Of a stretch of 64,000 nucleotides of DNA, positions 1 through 9,126 are shown piece after piece; within the stretch, counting starts at the first letter, position 1, and each line of letters begins with the position of its first letter. This stretch comes from Streptomyces longisporoflavus (GTDB lineage: Bacteria > Actinomycetota > Actinomycetes > Streptomycetales > Streptomycetaceae). Location of the stretch: the NCBI RefSeq assembly GCF_014649775.1, contig NZ_BMTR01000003.1, forward strand, positions 372,001 through 436,000. The letters are read 5' to 3'. The position numbers were made by a program, and so were the translations under genes. The notes under the pieces are model-generated. The model did not search any database. It worked only from the letters and a program-made list of their open reading frames with translations, and was not told the origin of the DNA.

Positions 1-1473
1 GGGCGGCACACGGTCGTCGCCATCGCGGGCGCCACGGGGAGCGGCAAGTCGACGCTGTTCAACGCCCTGGCCGGGGTGACGATCTCGGAGACCGGCGTTC
101 GCAGGCCGACTACCGCGGCCCCCATCGGATGCAGCTGGACCGACGGCGCGGCGGGGCTCCTGGACCGGCTCGGCATTCCCGGCCGACTGCGCAGGCGCCC
201 GCTCCAGGGTCCGGACACGAGCACGCTAGAAGGGCTCGTACTGATCGACCTGCCCGATCATGACTCGGCGGTCGGGGAACACCGCGCGCACGTGGACCGG
301 ATCCTCGGGCTCGTCGACGCGGTCATCTGGGTCGTCGACCCCGAGAAGTACGCCGACGCCATGCTGCACGAGCGCTATCTGCGGCCCATGGCGGGGCACG
401 CCGAGGTCACGTTCGTCGTGCTCAACCAGGTGGACCGGCTGCCGGGGGACGCCGCCGACCAGGTGCTCGACGATCTGCGGCGGCTGCTCGACGAGGACGG
501 CATCGCTCTCGGGGAGCACGGCGAACCCGGCGCCATCGTGCTCGCCATCTCCGCGCTGACCGGCGAGGGGATCGGGGAACTCCGAGATTCGCTGGGTCAG
601 TTCACCAAGGAGCGGGGCGCCGCCGCCCGGCGCATCTCCGCCGACCTGGACGCGGCGGCCGACGAGCTGTGGCCCGTGTACGCGGCCGGGGCCGGTGCGA
701 ACAGGGGCCGGAACAGAGGGCGGATCGGGCTCAGCGAAGAGGCGCGCGAGGACTTCGCGGGCCGGCTCGCGGAGGCGGTGGGCGCGGCGGCGGCCGGGCA
801 GGCCGCCGAGCGGGCCTGGCGGCGTCACGCGGGCAAGGCGTGCGGGACACCGTGGCTGAGGCTCTGGCGCTGGTACGAGGCCCAGCGCTCGCCGCAGGGT
901 GTCGGCTGGCCCGTGGGACAGGCCCCGGCGGACGAGGAGGCCACGGCTCGGCAGCGCGTCGAACACGCGGTGCGCACGGTGGCCGACGAGGCCGCTGCCG
1001 GGCTGCCGCAGCCCTGGGGGCAGGCCGTACGGGAGGCGGCGGTGCGCGGTGCCGAGGGGTTGCCCGAGGCGCTCGATCAGCTGACGTTGACGGTCGGGGT
1101 TCCGGAGGGCCGGCCGCCGCGGCCCGGTTGGTGGCCGGCCGCCGTCCTCGCGCAGGCGGCGATGACGATGCTGCAAGTCGTGGGCGGGCTCTGGCTCGTG
1201 GCGCAGATCATCGGGATCGCCGAGCCGAACCTGGGCGTGCCGGTGCTGCTGATGTCGGCGGGCATCGTGGGCGGGCCCTGCGTGGAATGGGCGAGCCGGA
1301 TGGCGGCACGGGGTCCGGCGCGGCGTTACGGCCTGGACGCGGAACGGCGGCTGCGGGAGGCGGCTGCCGGGTGCGGGCGGGCGCGGGTGCTTGATCCGGT
1401 GGCGGCGGAGTTGTTGCGGTACCGGGAGGTGCGGGAGCAGTACGTGCGGGTGACGGGGGCGGTGGTGGGCTGA
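1..1473 (+). CDS. dynB: dynamin-like membrane GTPase, 5' end outside window (DynB-type candidate)
   Basis: The gene is open from base 1; 490 residues are visible and the N-terminus lies upstream. The P-loop GATGSGKST is at visible residues 10-18, followed by a DLPDHD G3-like motif, NQVD as the G4 base-specificity motif and ISALTGEG as G5, so this is a P-loop GTPase of the YfjP/dynamin-like group. The C-terminal third has two hydrophobic membrane stretches (about residues 375-425) with a long helical region before them. In Streptomyces, two adjacent dynamin-like GTPases, DynA and DynB, support FtsZ rings during sporulation septation. A second GTPase, DynA, would be expected just outside the left edge. 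The dynB symbol is an inference from architecture and from the ssb neighbour, not from a full-length comparison. The stop at 1471-1473 precedes ssb by about 160 bp. Confidence 0.6.
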   Translation, partial: GRHTVVAIAGATGSGKSTLFNALAGVTISETGVRRPTTAAPIGCSWTDGAAGLLDRLGIPGRLRRRPLQGPDTSTLEGLVLIDLPDHDSAVGEHRAHVDRILGLVDAVIWVVDPEKYADAMLHERYLRPMAGHAEVTFVVLNQVDRLPGDAADQVLDDLRRLLDEDGIALGEHGEPGAIVLAISALTGEGIGELRDSLGQFTKERGAAARRISADLDAAADELWPVYAAGAGANRGRNRGRIGLSEEAREDFAGRLAEAVGAAAAGQAAERAWRRHAGKACGTPWLRLWRWYEAQRSPQGVGWPVGQAPADEEATARQRVEHAVRTVADEAAAGLPQPWGQAVREAAVRGAEGLPEALDQLTLTVGVPEGRPPRPGWWPAAVLAQAAMTMLQVVGGLWLVAQIIGIAEPNLGVPVLLMSAGIVGGPCVEWASRMAARGPARRYGLDAERRLREAAAGCGRARVLDPVAAELLRYREVREQYVRVTGAVVG

Positions 1474-1631
1474 ACGCCGGGCGGCCCACCTTCGGGTGAG
1501 GGAGTTGTCCACAACTGGCCGGTAGGACACAGGGCTCAGCGGGATTCCGCCGACCGGTCCACTCTGAGATCGACGCCGCGGGACCGAACGCCGCGGCGGC
1601 GGAAGCCAAGTGGGCGAGGGAGGGGTTCGGC

Positions 1632-2063
1632 ATGAACGAGACCTTGGTGACGGTGGTGGGGAACGTCGCGACGACGCCGGTGTTCCGGGAGTTGGCCTCC
1701 GGGCCGGTGGCCCGGTTCCGGCTCGCGGTGACGGCGAGGTACTACGACGCCGTGCAGAACGTCTGGGCGGACGGGCACACCAACTTCTTCACGGTGTGGG
1801 CGAAGCGGTCGCTGGGATCGAACGTGCAGGGTTCTCTGGCCATCGGTGAACCCGTCATCGTGCAGGGGAGGTTGAAGGTGCGCGACGAGGAACGGGGCGG
1901 CCAGCACTGGACGTCGGCGGACATCGACGCGATCACCATCGGCCACGATCTCTCGCGCGGGACGTCGGCGTTCCGGCGCGTGCTCAAGGCGAACACGGCG
2001 CTGACGGAAGCGGCGGGTGCGCGTGAGCCGGAGCGTGATCCGGAGCCGGAGCCTGTGGGGTGA
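1632..2063 (+). CDS. ssb: single-stranded DNA-binding protein (SSB paralogue)
   Basis: A 143-residue OB-fold protein that binds single-stranded DNA. The N-terminus MNETLVTVVGNVATTPVF and the strand pattern around ARFRLAVTARYYD and NFFTVWAKRS are typical of actinobacterial SSBs, with the core filling roughly residues 1-105. The tail is short and ends in EPEPVG; it lacks the DDDIPF-type acidic tip that replicative SSBs use to recruit partners. That fits the second Streptomyces SSB, called SsbB, which is linked to chromosome segregation during sporulation rather than to general replication. The ATG has a strong GGGAGGGG ribosome site about 7 nt upstream. It lies just downstream of the dynamin-like GTPase, and both roles would fit sporulation septation; that link is inference. 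Confidence 0.88.
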   Translation: MNETLVTVVGNVATTPVFRELASGPVARFRLAVTARYYDAVQNVWADGHTNFFTVWAKRSLGSNVQGSLAIGEPVIVQGRLKVRDEERGGQHWTSADIDAITIGHDLSRGTSAFRRVLKANTALTEAAGAREPERDPEPEPVG

Positions 2064-2387
2064 ACCGGTGACGGTGCGTCAGGGAGCGGGCGTCAGGCCG
2101 CCGCCGGGCGAGGGTGACCGATGTGCGGCTTATCGGCGAATGGGCGGCGTTGATTTGTCGATAAGCCAAGTTAAAAAAGGTTGTTGGCGATAACGATTCC
2201 GAGTCGGATCGGTTATCGAACGGCAGTACTGGGGACCGTCGTCTGCCGCTTCCCTAGGATGCCGGACATGGCTAGCGGGGCAGTTGGTAGTTGATGCCAC
2301 GCAGGTGGCAGGTGATTCTGCCCCTTTCAATCTGCTGGCGGGATCACCCCCCTCGAAGTGAACGGGTCCCGTCCGGAGGGGAATTCT
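2064..2387. promoter_or_regulatory. AT-rich upstream region with four TTATCG/CGATAA motifs and a structured leader
   Basis: This 324-bp gap separates ssb from the LAETG surface protein. It has two nested inverted-repeat systems. The first is a perfect 9-bp inverted repeat, 2127-2135 with 2159-2167 (GGCTTATCG/CGATAAGCC). The second is an imperfect 31-bp palindrome at 2188-2218 with outer arms CGATAAC/GTTATCG and a central TCCGA-G-TCGGA. The hexamer CGATAA or its complement therefore occurs at 2130, 2159, 2188 and 2213. Around 2165-2180 the sequence is AT-rich for this genome, as a promoter would be. Downstream, 2277-2324 can fold into a two-level hairpin. No coding sequence is apparent. Confidence 0.55.
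2277..2324 (+). promoter_or_regulatory. nested hairpin in the 5' leader of the thioester surface-protein gene
   Basis: The outer arms GGGGCAG (2277-2283) and CTGCCCC (2318-2324) pair perfectly. Inside them TGCCAC (2295-2300) and GTGGCA (2305-2310) form a second perfect stem with a GCAG tetraloop. No T-run follows, so it does not look like a terminator. It sits about 64 bp before the GTG start and would be part of the mRNA leader if transcription starts near the upstream palindromes. No known riboswitch class was recognised. Confidence 0.4.
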
Positions 2388-3878
2388 GTGTCTTTTGCGC
2401 GTTCTGTGTTCTCTGCGTTCTCTGCGTTGTCCGCTCTCTCCGGGGGGCGCGCGTGCTCTGCGCCGTCCGGGCGGAGACGGGGCGCAGCGCGCCTCACCGC
2501 GCTGACGCTGGCGACCGGAGCCCTCGCAGCGGGCGCGATAGCCACCGCGGGTCCCGCCGCGGCGGAAGAGGCCCCGCAGAACCGGGGCGGAGCCGTCGCG
2601 ACACTGGGCGGGCTCCAGACGTACGGGCAGGCCGTCATCCGTGACAACGGGACGAGCCAGCAGGTCCCGGCCGGACTCTTCGAGATGTCCGTGGACGGCG
2701 GCGGCACCCTCCAGACGTACTGCATCGACATCCTCAACCCCACGCAGAAGGACGCGAAGTACCAGGAGACCGCCTGGAGCGGCACTTCGCTGAACGGCAA
2801 CAAGAACGCGGGCAGGATCAGCTGGATCCTCCAGCACTCGTACCCCCAGGTGAACGACCTCGCCGCGCTGGCCCGCAAGGCGGGCGCGCGGACGCTCACC
2901 GAACAGTCGGCGGCTGCCGGTACGCAGGTGGCGATCTGGCGCTACTCCGACGGCGCCGAGGTGGACGCGTTCGACCCGCAGGCCGAGAAGCTCGCGGACT
3001 ACCTCTACAAGAGCGCGCGGGGCGCGGCCGAGCCCAAGGCCTCGCTGACCCTCGACCCGCCTGCGGTCTCGGGGCACGCGGGGGAGCGGCTCGGTCCGGT
3101 CACCGTGCGGACGAACGCGGACGCCGTGTCGGTGACCCCGCCCGCCGACTCGGTGGCGAGCGGCGTGGAGATCGTCGGCAAGGACGGGAAGCCCGTCACC
3201 TCCGCGGCCAACGGGAGCCAGCTGTTCTTCGACGTCCCCAAGGACACCCCGGACGGCTCGGCGGAACTCTCCGTGCAGGCGTCGACCACGGTGCCGGTCG
3301 GCAGGGCCTTCACCTCCGAGAGCCGGAGCCAGACGCAGATTCTGGCGGGCTCCAGCGAGTCGACGGTCTCCGCGACGGCGAGCGCCAGCTGGGCCGAGGA
3401 GGGCGCGATACCGACGTTGTCGGCGGATAAGAACTGCGCCAGGAACGGCGTGGACATCACGGCGGGCAACAAGGGCGACGAGCCGTTCTCCTTCCGCCTC
3501 ATGGGCCTCAAGCACACCATCGCGGCCGGCACGTCGCGCACGGTGACGATCCCTCTTCAGGAGGACCAGCCCTACGACTTCACGATCAACGGGCCGAACG
3601 GCTTCGAGAAGCGGTTCAAGGGCGTGCTCGACTGCAAGACCGAAGGCAGCACGATCGGCAGCAAGACGGAGCCCGTGGCCGACCCGAGTCCCGCGTCGGC
3701 AGGCGGCACCGGTACCGGCGGCGGTGACCTCGCGGAGACGGGCGGCTCCAGCGCGACGCCGATGATCGCCGGTATAGCGGTCCTCATGGTCGTGCTTGGT
3801 GCGGCGGCGATGTTCTTCCTCCGCAAGAAGGAGGACCCGGCGGGCCCGGCGGGCGCGGAGACGTCCGGCGAGGAGTGA
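2388..3878 (+). CDS. thioester-domain (TQXA) cell-wall-anchored surface protein with LAETG sorting signal
   Basis: A secreted 496-residue protein predicted to be attached to peptidoglycan by a class E sortase. It starts at GTG 2388, seven bases after GGAGGGG; an earlier in-frame GTG at 2358 lacks a ribosome site. A basic stretch (GRRRGAARL) precedes the signal-peptide hydrophobic core. Cys112 (TYCIDI) and Gln180 (AGTQVAIW) form the Cys-Gln pair of the TQXA domain, a fold that makes an internal thioester and can attach covalently to target surfaces. Beta-rich repeats follow to about residue 420. The end has the full sorting signal: LAETG at 448-452, a hydrophobic helix and the basic tail LRKKED. 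What it binds cannot be told from sequence. Confidence 0.88.
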   Translation: MSFARSVFSAFSALSALSGGRACSAPSGRRRGAARLTALTLATGALAAGAIATAGPAAAEEAPQNRGGAVATLGGLQTYGQAVIRDNGTSQQVPAGLFEMSVDGGGTLQTYCIDILNPTQKDAKYQETAWSGTSLNGNKNAGRISWILQHSYPQVNDLAALARKAGARTLTEQSAAAGTQVAIWRYSDGAEVDAFDPQAEKLADYLYKSARGAAEPKASLTLDPPAVSGHAGERLGPVTVRTNADAVSVTPPADSVASGVEIVGKDGKPVTSAANGSQLFFDVPKDTPDGSAELSVQASTTVPVGRAFTSESRSQTQILAGSSESTVSATASASWAEEGAIPTLSADKNCARNGVDITAGNKGDEPFSFRLMGLKHTIAAGTSRTVTIPLQEDQPYDFTINGPNGFEKRFKGVLDCKTEGSTIGSKTEPVADPSPASAGGTGTGGGDLAETGGSSATPMIAGIAVLMVVLGAAAMFFLRKKEDPAGPAGAETSGEE

Positions 3879-3895
3879 GGCGGTAGCGCGGGTGG

Positions 3896-3918
3896 GCGGC
3901 CCCTGCGACGGGGCCGCC
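3896..3918 (+). terminator. stem-loop terminator after the surface-protein gene
   Basis: GGCGGCCC (3896-3903) pairs perfectly with GGGCCGCC (3911-3918) across a 7-nt loop. It lies 18 bp past the stop of the surface-protein gene and 35 bp before the end of the convergent WYL gene, so it may serve both. There is no clear T-run, as is usual in Streptomyces. Confidence 0.55.
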
Positions 3919-3952
3919 GCTCCATAACGGCGTCCGCTTCCTGTCTGCCTGT

Positions 3953-5077
3953 CTACCGGTCGGCGTCTCGGTGAGCGTCCCGGTGAGCCGTGCCCTCGGC
4001 GCTCGCGGCGTTGGCGTAACGCGCGGCCAGTTCGGCGAACGCGCTGGTCAGTTCCGGTGGGCCGATGACGTGGATGTCGGTGTCGAAGTGGCCGATGGTG
4101 GCGGCCAGGCCGGTCCATGACCAGGAGCCGAGGGTGAGACGGCAGCGTTCGGGGCCGATCTCTTCGACGATTCCGTCCTGTACGAAGGGGGCCACGGCCT
4201 GCGCGGGGAGGCTGAGGACGACTTCTCCGCGGCAGGGCCAGTCGGTGGTGGAGCCGTCCGTCCCACGGAACCGGCCGGTGATGAACGCGGCCACGTCGCT
4301 GCCCTGTCCGCCGTCTCTGCCGTCACCGCCGCCTCTGCCGCCTCCGCCCCCGGCGCCCCCGCCGGGGAGTCGGCGGGGGGAGAAGCGCGGGCCGGTAGGG
4401 GTGCGGGGGCGCATCCGGTCGGCGCGGAAGATGCGCCAGTCGTCGCGGTCGAGGTCCCAGGCGATCAGGTACCAGCGGCCGCGCCAGGTGACGAGGTGGT
4501 GGGGGTGCACTCGGCGAGGGCGTTCGGCGGGGGCGGTGCTGTCGCAGGGGTGGTTCGCCTCGCGCCCGCGATCGGCGTACTCGTAGTCGAACTGCCGGTA
4601 GTCGAAACGCAGTTCCTCACGGGCGTGAATCGCACGGCTCAGCTCGACGAGGACCTCCGTGCCGACGGGTGAGGCGTTGCCGCCGGTCTCCGGTGCCTGG
4701 ACGGCAGTGACCTGCAACATGTCGATGCGCTGACGCAGCCGAGGCGGCATGACCTGACGGACGGTGGACAGAGCCCGTACGGCATCGTCACCGATCACGC
4801 TGCTGGTGGCCGCGGACTGCAGGGCGAGGGCCAGGGCGACGGCCTGGTCGTCGTCGAACAGCAGCGGGGGCAGTTGCGAACCGGCGTCCAGACGGTAGCC
4901 GCCGAGGGGGCCCTTGAAAGCGCGGATCGGATAGCCGAGGTCCCGTAGCCGGTCGATGTCCCGGCGCACCGTGCGCGGGGTGATGCCGAGCCGCTCGGCG
5001 AGATCGTCACCGGACCAGTCGCGGTGCGTCTGGAGCAGCGAGAGCAGCGCGAGCAGCCGGGAGGACGTCTTCTGCAT
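3953..5077 (-). CDS. WYL-domain transcriptional regulator with N-terminal HTH
   Basis: A 374-residue DeoR-like winged-helix regulator. Residues 1-60 carry the HTH (LAERLGITPRTVRRDIDRL), followed by the GPLGGYRL turn typical of this family. The WYL sensor domain starts near residue 140 and includes HPHHLVTWRGRWYLIAWDLD. WYL proteins are thought to bind small ligands or nucleotides; the ligand here is unknown. A glycine-rich insert (GGGAGGGGGRGGGDGRDGG) lies near residue 255 and is probably a lineage-specific expansion. The ATG at 5077 is preceded by GGAGA and gives the usual N-terminus; longer in-frame extensions lack family similarity. It is divergent from the VOC gene at 5222, a pairing that suggests it controls that gene. 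Confidence 0.85.
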   Translation of the reverse strand: MQKTSSRLLALLSLLQTHRDWSGDDLAERLGITPRTVRRDIDRLRDLGYPIRAFKGPLGGYRLDAGSQLPPLLFDDDQAVALALALQSAATSSVIGDDAVRALSTVRQVMPPRLRQRIDMLQVTAVQAPETGGNASPVGTEVLVELSRAIHAREELRFDYRQFDYEYADRGREANHPCDSTAPAERPRRVHPHHLVTWRGRWYLIAWDLDRDDWRIFRADRMRPRTPTGPRFSPRRLPGGGAGGGGGRGGGDGRDGGQGSDVAAFITGRFRGTDGSTTDWPCRGEVVLSLPAQAVAPFVQDGIVEEIGPERCRLTLGSWSWTGLAATIGHFDTDIHVIGPPELTSAFAELAARYANAASAEGTAHRDAHRDADR

Positions 5078-5221
5078 GCTCTCCACTCTGCCCGAAGTAC
5101 AGGACCCGACCTGTCCGCTACTCCTGGAATGGTGGCCCATGGTGGCCCATGGTGGCTCTCACCGAACCACCCCACCCCACCCCACCCCACCCCACCCCCG
5201 AACGAGCAGCAGGAGACAGCC
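5078..5221. promoter_or_regulatory. divergent promoter region with 10-bp and 5-bp tandem repeats
   Basis: The region between the WYL regulator and the VOC gene holds two repeat tracts. GGTGGCCCAT is repeated at 5131-5140 and 5141-5150 with a partial third copy at 5151, which places palindromic CCATGG cores exactly 10 bp apart. A CCCCA-unit tract of about six copies follows at 5168-5198 and ends about 12 bp before the ribosome site of the VOC gene. The 10-bp spacing puts the CCATGG cores on one face of the helix, as expected for a regulator array. Confidence 0.5.
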
Positions 5222-5692
5222 ATGCCCATCACGACCACCACCCACCTGAACTTCCGGGGCGACGCGCGGGCGGCGCTGGACCACTACCAGTCCGTATTCG
5301 GCGGGCGCGTCGCAGCAGTCACGTACAAGGACATGGGCAACGTGCGGAACGAGAACGAGGCGGACTGGGTGGTGTGGGGCGAGGTGGCGGGCGACAACGG
5401 CTTCCACGTCATGGCCTACGACGTGCCCTCGCACTTGCCCTGGGACCGGGGCAGCAATTCGTTCTTCGTCTCCGTGCGCGGTGACGACACGGACGAGATC
5501 ACCGCTCTGTGGCAGAAACTGGCGGAGGGATCGACGGTGGTGCAGCCGCTGGAGCCGTCGCGGTGGGCACCGCTGTACGGGATGCTCACCGACCGCTTCG
5601 GCGTGACCTGGGTCCTGGACGTAGCGACCCCTTACAACGGGGACGTAGCGACTCCGTACAGCGGGGACGTAGCGACCCCGGACAACGGCTGA
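5222..5692 (+). CDS. VOC-superfamily protein (PhnB-like, glyoxalase/bleomycin-resistance fold)
   Basis: A 156-residue protein of the vicinal-oxygen-chelate fold, PhnB/3-demethylubiquinone-methyltransferase-like subgroup. Family marks are the N-terminal THLNFRGDARAALDHYQSVF, the central GDNGFHVMAYD and the C-terminal YGMLTDRFGVTWVLDVA. Such proteins are often annotated as glyoxalase-like, but their substrate is usually unknown. The ATG has GGAGA upstream. The last 24 residues are three 8-residue repeats (DVATPYNG, DVATPYSG, DVATPDNG) encoded by exact 24-bp units at 5618-5689 running to the stop codon. This tail goes beyond the domain and looks like a recent tandem duplication. Likely controlled by the divergent WYL regulator. 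Confidence 0.82.
   Translation: MPITTTTHLNFRGDARAALDHYQSVFGGRVAAVTYKDMGNVRNENEADWVVWGEVAGDNGFHVMAYDVPSHLPWDRGSNSFFVSVRGDDTDEITALWQKLAEGSTVVQPLEPSRWAPLYGMLTDRFGVTWVLDVATPYNGDVATPYSGDVATPDNG
5618..5689 (+). repeat. three 24-bp tandem repeats at the 3' end of the VOC gene
   Basis: The units are 5618-5641, 5642-5665 and 5666-5689, differing at a few positions. They encode D-V-A-T-P-x-x-G three times and end directly at the TGA. They are in frame, so gain or loss of a unit only changes tail length. Confidence 0.9.
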
Positions 5693-5727
5693 CCGGCCCA
5701 CGAACGAACGGCGGTCTCAAGACCCCA

Positions 5728-7026
5728 ATGGCTCCCCCCAACCTCAACCCCAACCCCGTCCCCAACTCCAACCCCAACCCCGTCCCCAACTCCAACCCCA
5801 ACCCCGTCCCCAACTCCAACCCCACCCCCGTCCCCAACTCCAACCCCAACCCCGTCCCCAACTCCAACCCCACCCCCGGTCAGACCCTCACCTCACGCGC
5901 CCTCAACCGCGCCACCCTGGCCCGCCAGTACCTGCTCGACCGCACCACCACACCGGTCAGGGAAGCGGTGGCGCACCTTGCCGGACTGCAAGCTCAAGAG
6001 CCGCAGGAACCCTTCATCGGCCTGTGGTCGAGGCTGCGCGCCTTCACGCCCGACCAGCTCGACCGGGCGCTGACGGACCGGCACGTCGTACGCACCCACC
6101 TGATGCGCCGCACCGTCCACCTGGTCACCGACGACGACGCTCTCGCCTGGCGGGCCCGCCACGACAACATGCTGCGCCAACGAGTGCTTGCCACCTACCG
6201 GCGCGAACTCGACGGCATCGACCTCGACGAACTTGCCGCGGCGGGCCGAGCGGTCATGGCCGATCGCCGGCCCCGCACCATGGCCGAGCTCGTCCAGGCA
6301 GTGCAGGACCGCTGGCCGGACCCACCGCGCCGCGCCCTGGGCGAACTCCTCGTGGCGGCCCTCATCCCGATGGCGCAGCTGCCGCCACGCGGTCTGTGGC
6401 AACAGAAGGCAGGCGTAAGAAACCTCCCATTGACCACATGGCTGGAACGAGACACCACCCCGACCACCCCCACCGCCCCCACCACCCCGACCATCCCCAC
6501 CACCCCTGTCACCGTCCCACCCGAAGCCGAGGACCCTGCCGGACAACAACTGGTACGCCGCTACCTCGCCGCGTACGGCCCCGCGGCCACCGCGGACATC
6601 CGGGCCTGGAGCGGCCTGGCCGGTCTGCCCGCGGCGGTCAAGGCCATGCGGAACGAGCTGATCACCTTCCGCGACGAGCGCGGACGCACTCTCCTCGACC
6701 TGCCCGACGCACCGCGCCCGTCCCCGGACACCCCCGCCCCCGTCCGCTTCCTCCCGGCCTTCGACAACGCGATCCTCGGCTACCAGGACCGCAGCCGCAT
6801 CATCGACGACCCCCACCTGGGCCTGTCCGTCGCGGGCCAACGCGCGGTACTGGTCGACGGCCGGGTAGCCGCCACCTGGACCACGCACGACCACCAACTC
6901 CGCGTCACGCCCTTGCGCCCCTTCTCCTCCCCGGAGCGGGAAGCCATCACGGAAGAGGCCAACGCCCTGGCCGTCTTCCTCGACCAGGACATCACCCGCG
7001 TCGAGATCACGACGGCGCCGCAGTGA
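5728..7026 (+). CDS. AlkZ-like winged-helix DNA glycosylase family protein (HTH_42)
   Basis: A 432-residue member of the winged-helix DNA-binding family that includes AlkZ-type interstrand-crosslink glycosylases. The opening TLARQYLLDRTTTPVREAV and the HLAGLQAQEPQEP segment are diagnostic; LQAQ supplies the Q-x-Q motif used for catalysis in AlkZ. Later parts include RTHLMRRTVHLVT and the C-terminal FLPAFDNAILGYQDRSRII. The start is uncertain. ATG 5728 has no good ribosome site, and residues 7-47 are five 8-residue NPNPVPNS repeats from 24-bp units, absent from the family core, which begins near residue 52. A second low-complexity TTP-rich insert lies near residues 245-262. Its exact lesion specificity, or whether it is a YcaQ/AZL relative, cannot be decided. 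Confidence 0.72.
   Translation: MAPPNLNPNPVPNSNPNPVPNSNPNPVPNSNPTPVPNSNPNPVPNSNPTPGQTLTSRALNRATLARQYLLDRTTTPVREAVAHLAGLQAQEPQEPFIGLWSRLRAFTPDQLDRALTDRHVVRTHLMRRTVHLVTDDDALAWRARHDNMLRQRVLATYRRELDGIDLDELAAAGRAVMADRRPRTMAELVQAVQDRWPDPPRRALGELLVAALIPMAQLPPRGLWQQKAGVRNLPLTTWLERDTTPTTPTAPTTPTIPTTPVTVPPEAEDPAGQQLVRRYLAAYGPAATADIRAWSGLAGLPAAVKAMRNELITFRDERGRTLLDLPDAPRPSPDTPAPVRFLPAFDNAILGYQDRSRIIDDPHLGLSVAGQRAVLVDGRVAATWTTHDHQLRVTPLRPFSSPEREAITEEANALAVFLDQDITRVEITTAPQ
5746..5883 (+). repeat. 24-bp tandem repeats in the N-terminus of the AlkZ-like gene
   Basis: There are five full 24-bp units from 5746 to 5865 plus a partial unit to about 5883. The first three are nearly identical; the fourth and the final partial unit share an A-to-C change (NPNP to NPTP). 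All are in frame and encode NPNPVPNS. Only 56 bp separate them from the unrelated 24-bp repeats ending the previous gene. Confidence 0.9.
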
Positions 7027-7029
7027 TCG

Positions 7030-7230
7030 TTAGGAGGCGGGCCCGCCGGTCAGCGTCCTCTCCCAGAACATCTCGTCGCGCCACGCGCCGTCGGCGTAGA
7101 AGTGGTCATGGGCGATCCCCCAGGAGCTGAAGCCGTGCTTGCGGAGAACGGCCTGCGACGCGAGCCCGACGGCGCGGCTCGTGTGCCCGAGCCCTTGGTG
7201 GAGGGAGGAGATCCAGTAGTCGAGATACCC
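7030..7230 (-). pseudogene. C-terminal remnant of a GNAT acetyltransferase
   Basis: Reading the minus strand, the 66 codons before the TAA at 7030-7032 encode the end of a GNAT-family N-acetyltransferase. It has the GHTSRAVGLASQAVLRKHGF helix and the ending HFYADGAWRDEMFWERTL. GNAT proteins normally end with this helix, the HG(F/Y) turn and a final strand, and are about 160-200 residues long. An in-frame TAG at 7231-7233 interrupts the reading frame, and no acetyl-CoA-binding motif is recognisable upstream. The fragment is therefore probably a decayed gene. The remnant lies tail-to-tail with the AlkZ-like gene, 3 bp away. Confidence 0.65.
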
Positions 7231-7460
7231 CTATGGCGCCCGGCGGGGCCTTGGGGGTTCGGCGCTTGTGGAGCGCCTCCCGTGGTCCTGCGAGATTGCC
7301 CGGCAGCGACTACTGATAACAGTCAGTCGCGGGTCGACTACCCAAGTGATCAGTGAACGTCCAGGTCACGGGCGCCCGCCCATACTGGTTTCCTCCGAGA
7401 GGTGGCCGTCAGGCAAGATGGGGTGTATCTGCCCACTCACTGATTGCCGGACGGTTTCTC
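7231..7460 (+). promoter_or_regulatory. ettA upstream region with a bulged hairpin
   Basis: About 230 bp upstream of ettA carry no gene. A hairpin with a 10-bp stem and one bulged base lies at 7306-7330 (GCGACTACTG, loop ATAA, CAGTCAGTCGC). It could be a terminator for read-through toward ettA or part of the ettA leader. The ettA start has no strong ribosome site, so the leader structure may matter. Confidence 0.35.
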
Positions 7461-9125
<1,665 letters not shown>

Positions 9126-9126
9126 C

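Noticed and set aside
226..1530. Long minus-strand reading frames opposite the GTPase and many other genes
   Set aside because: They are shadows caused by GC-rich third positions of the real genes; they lack motifs and ribosome sites.
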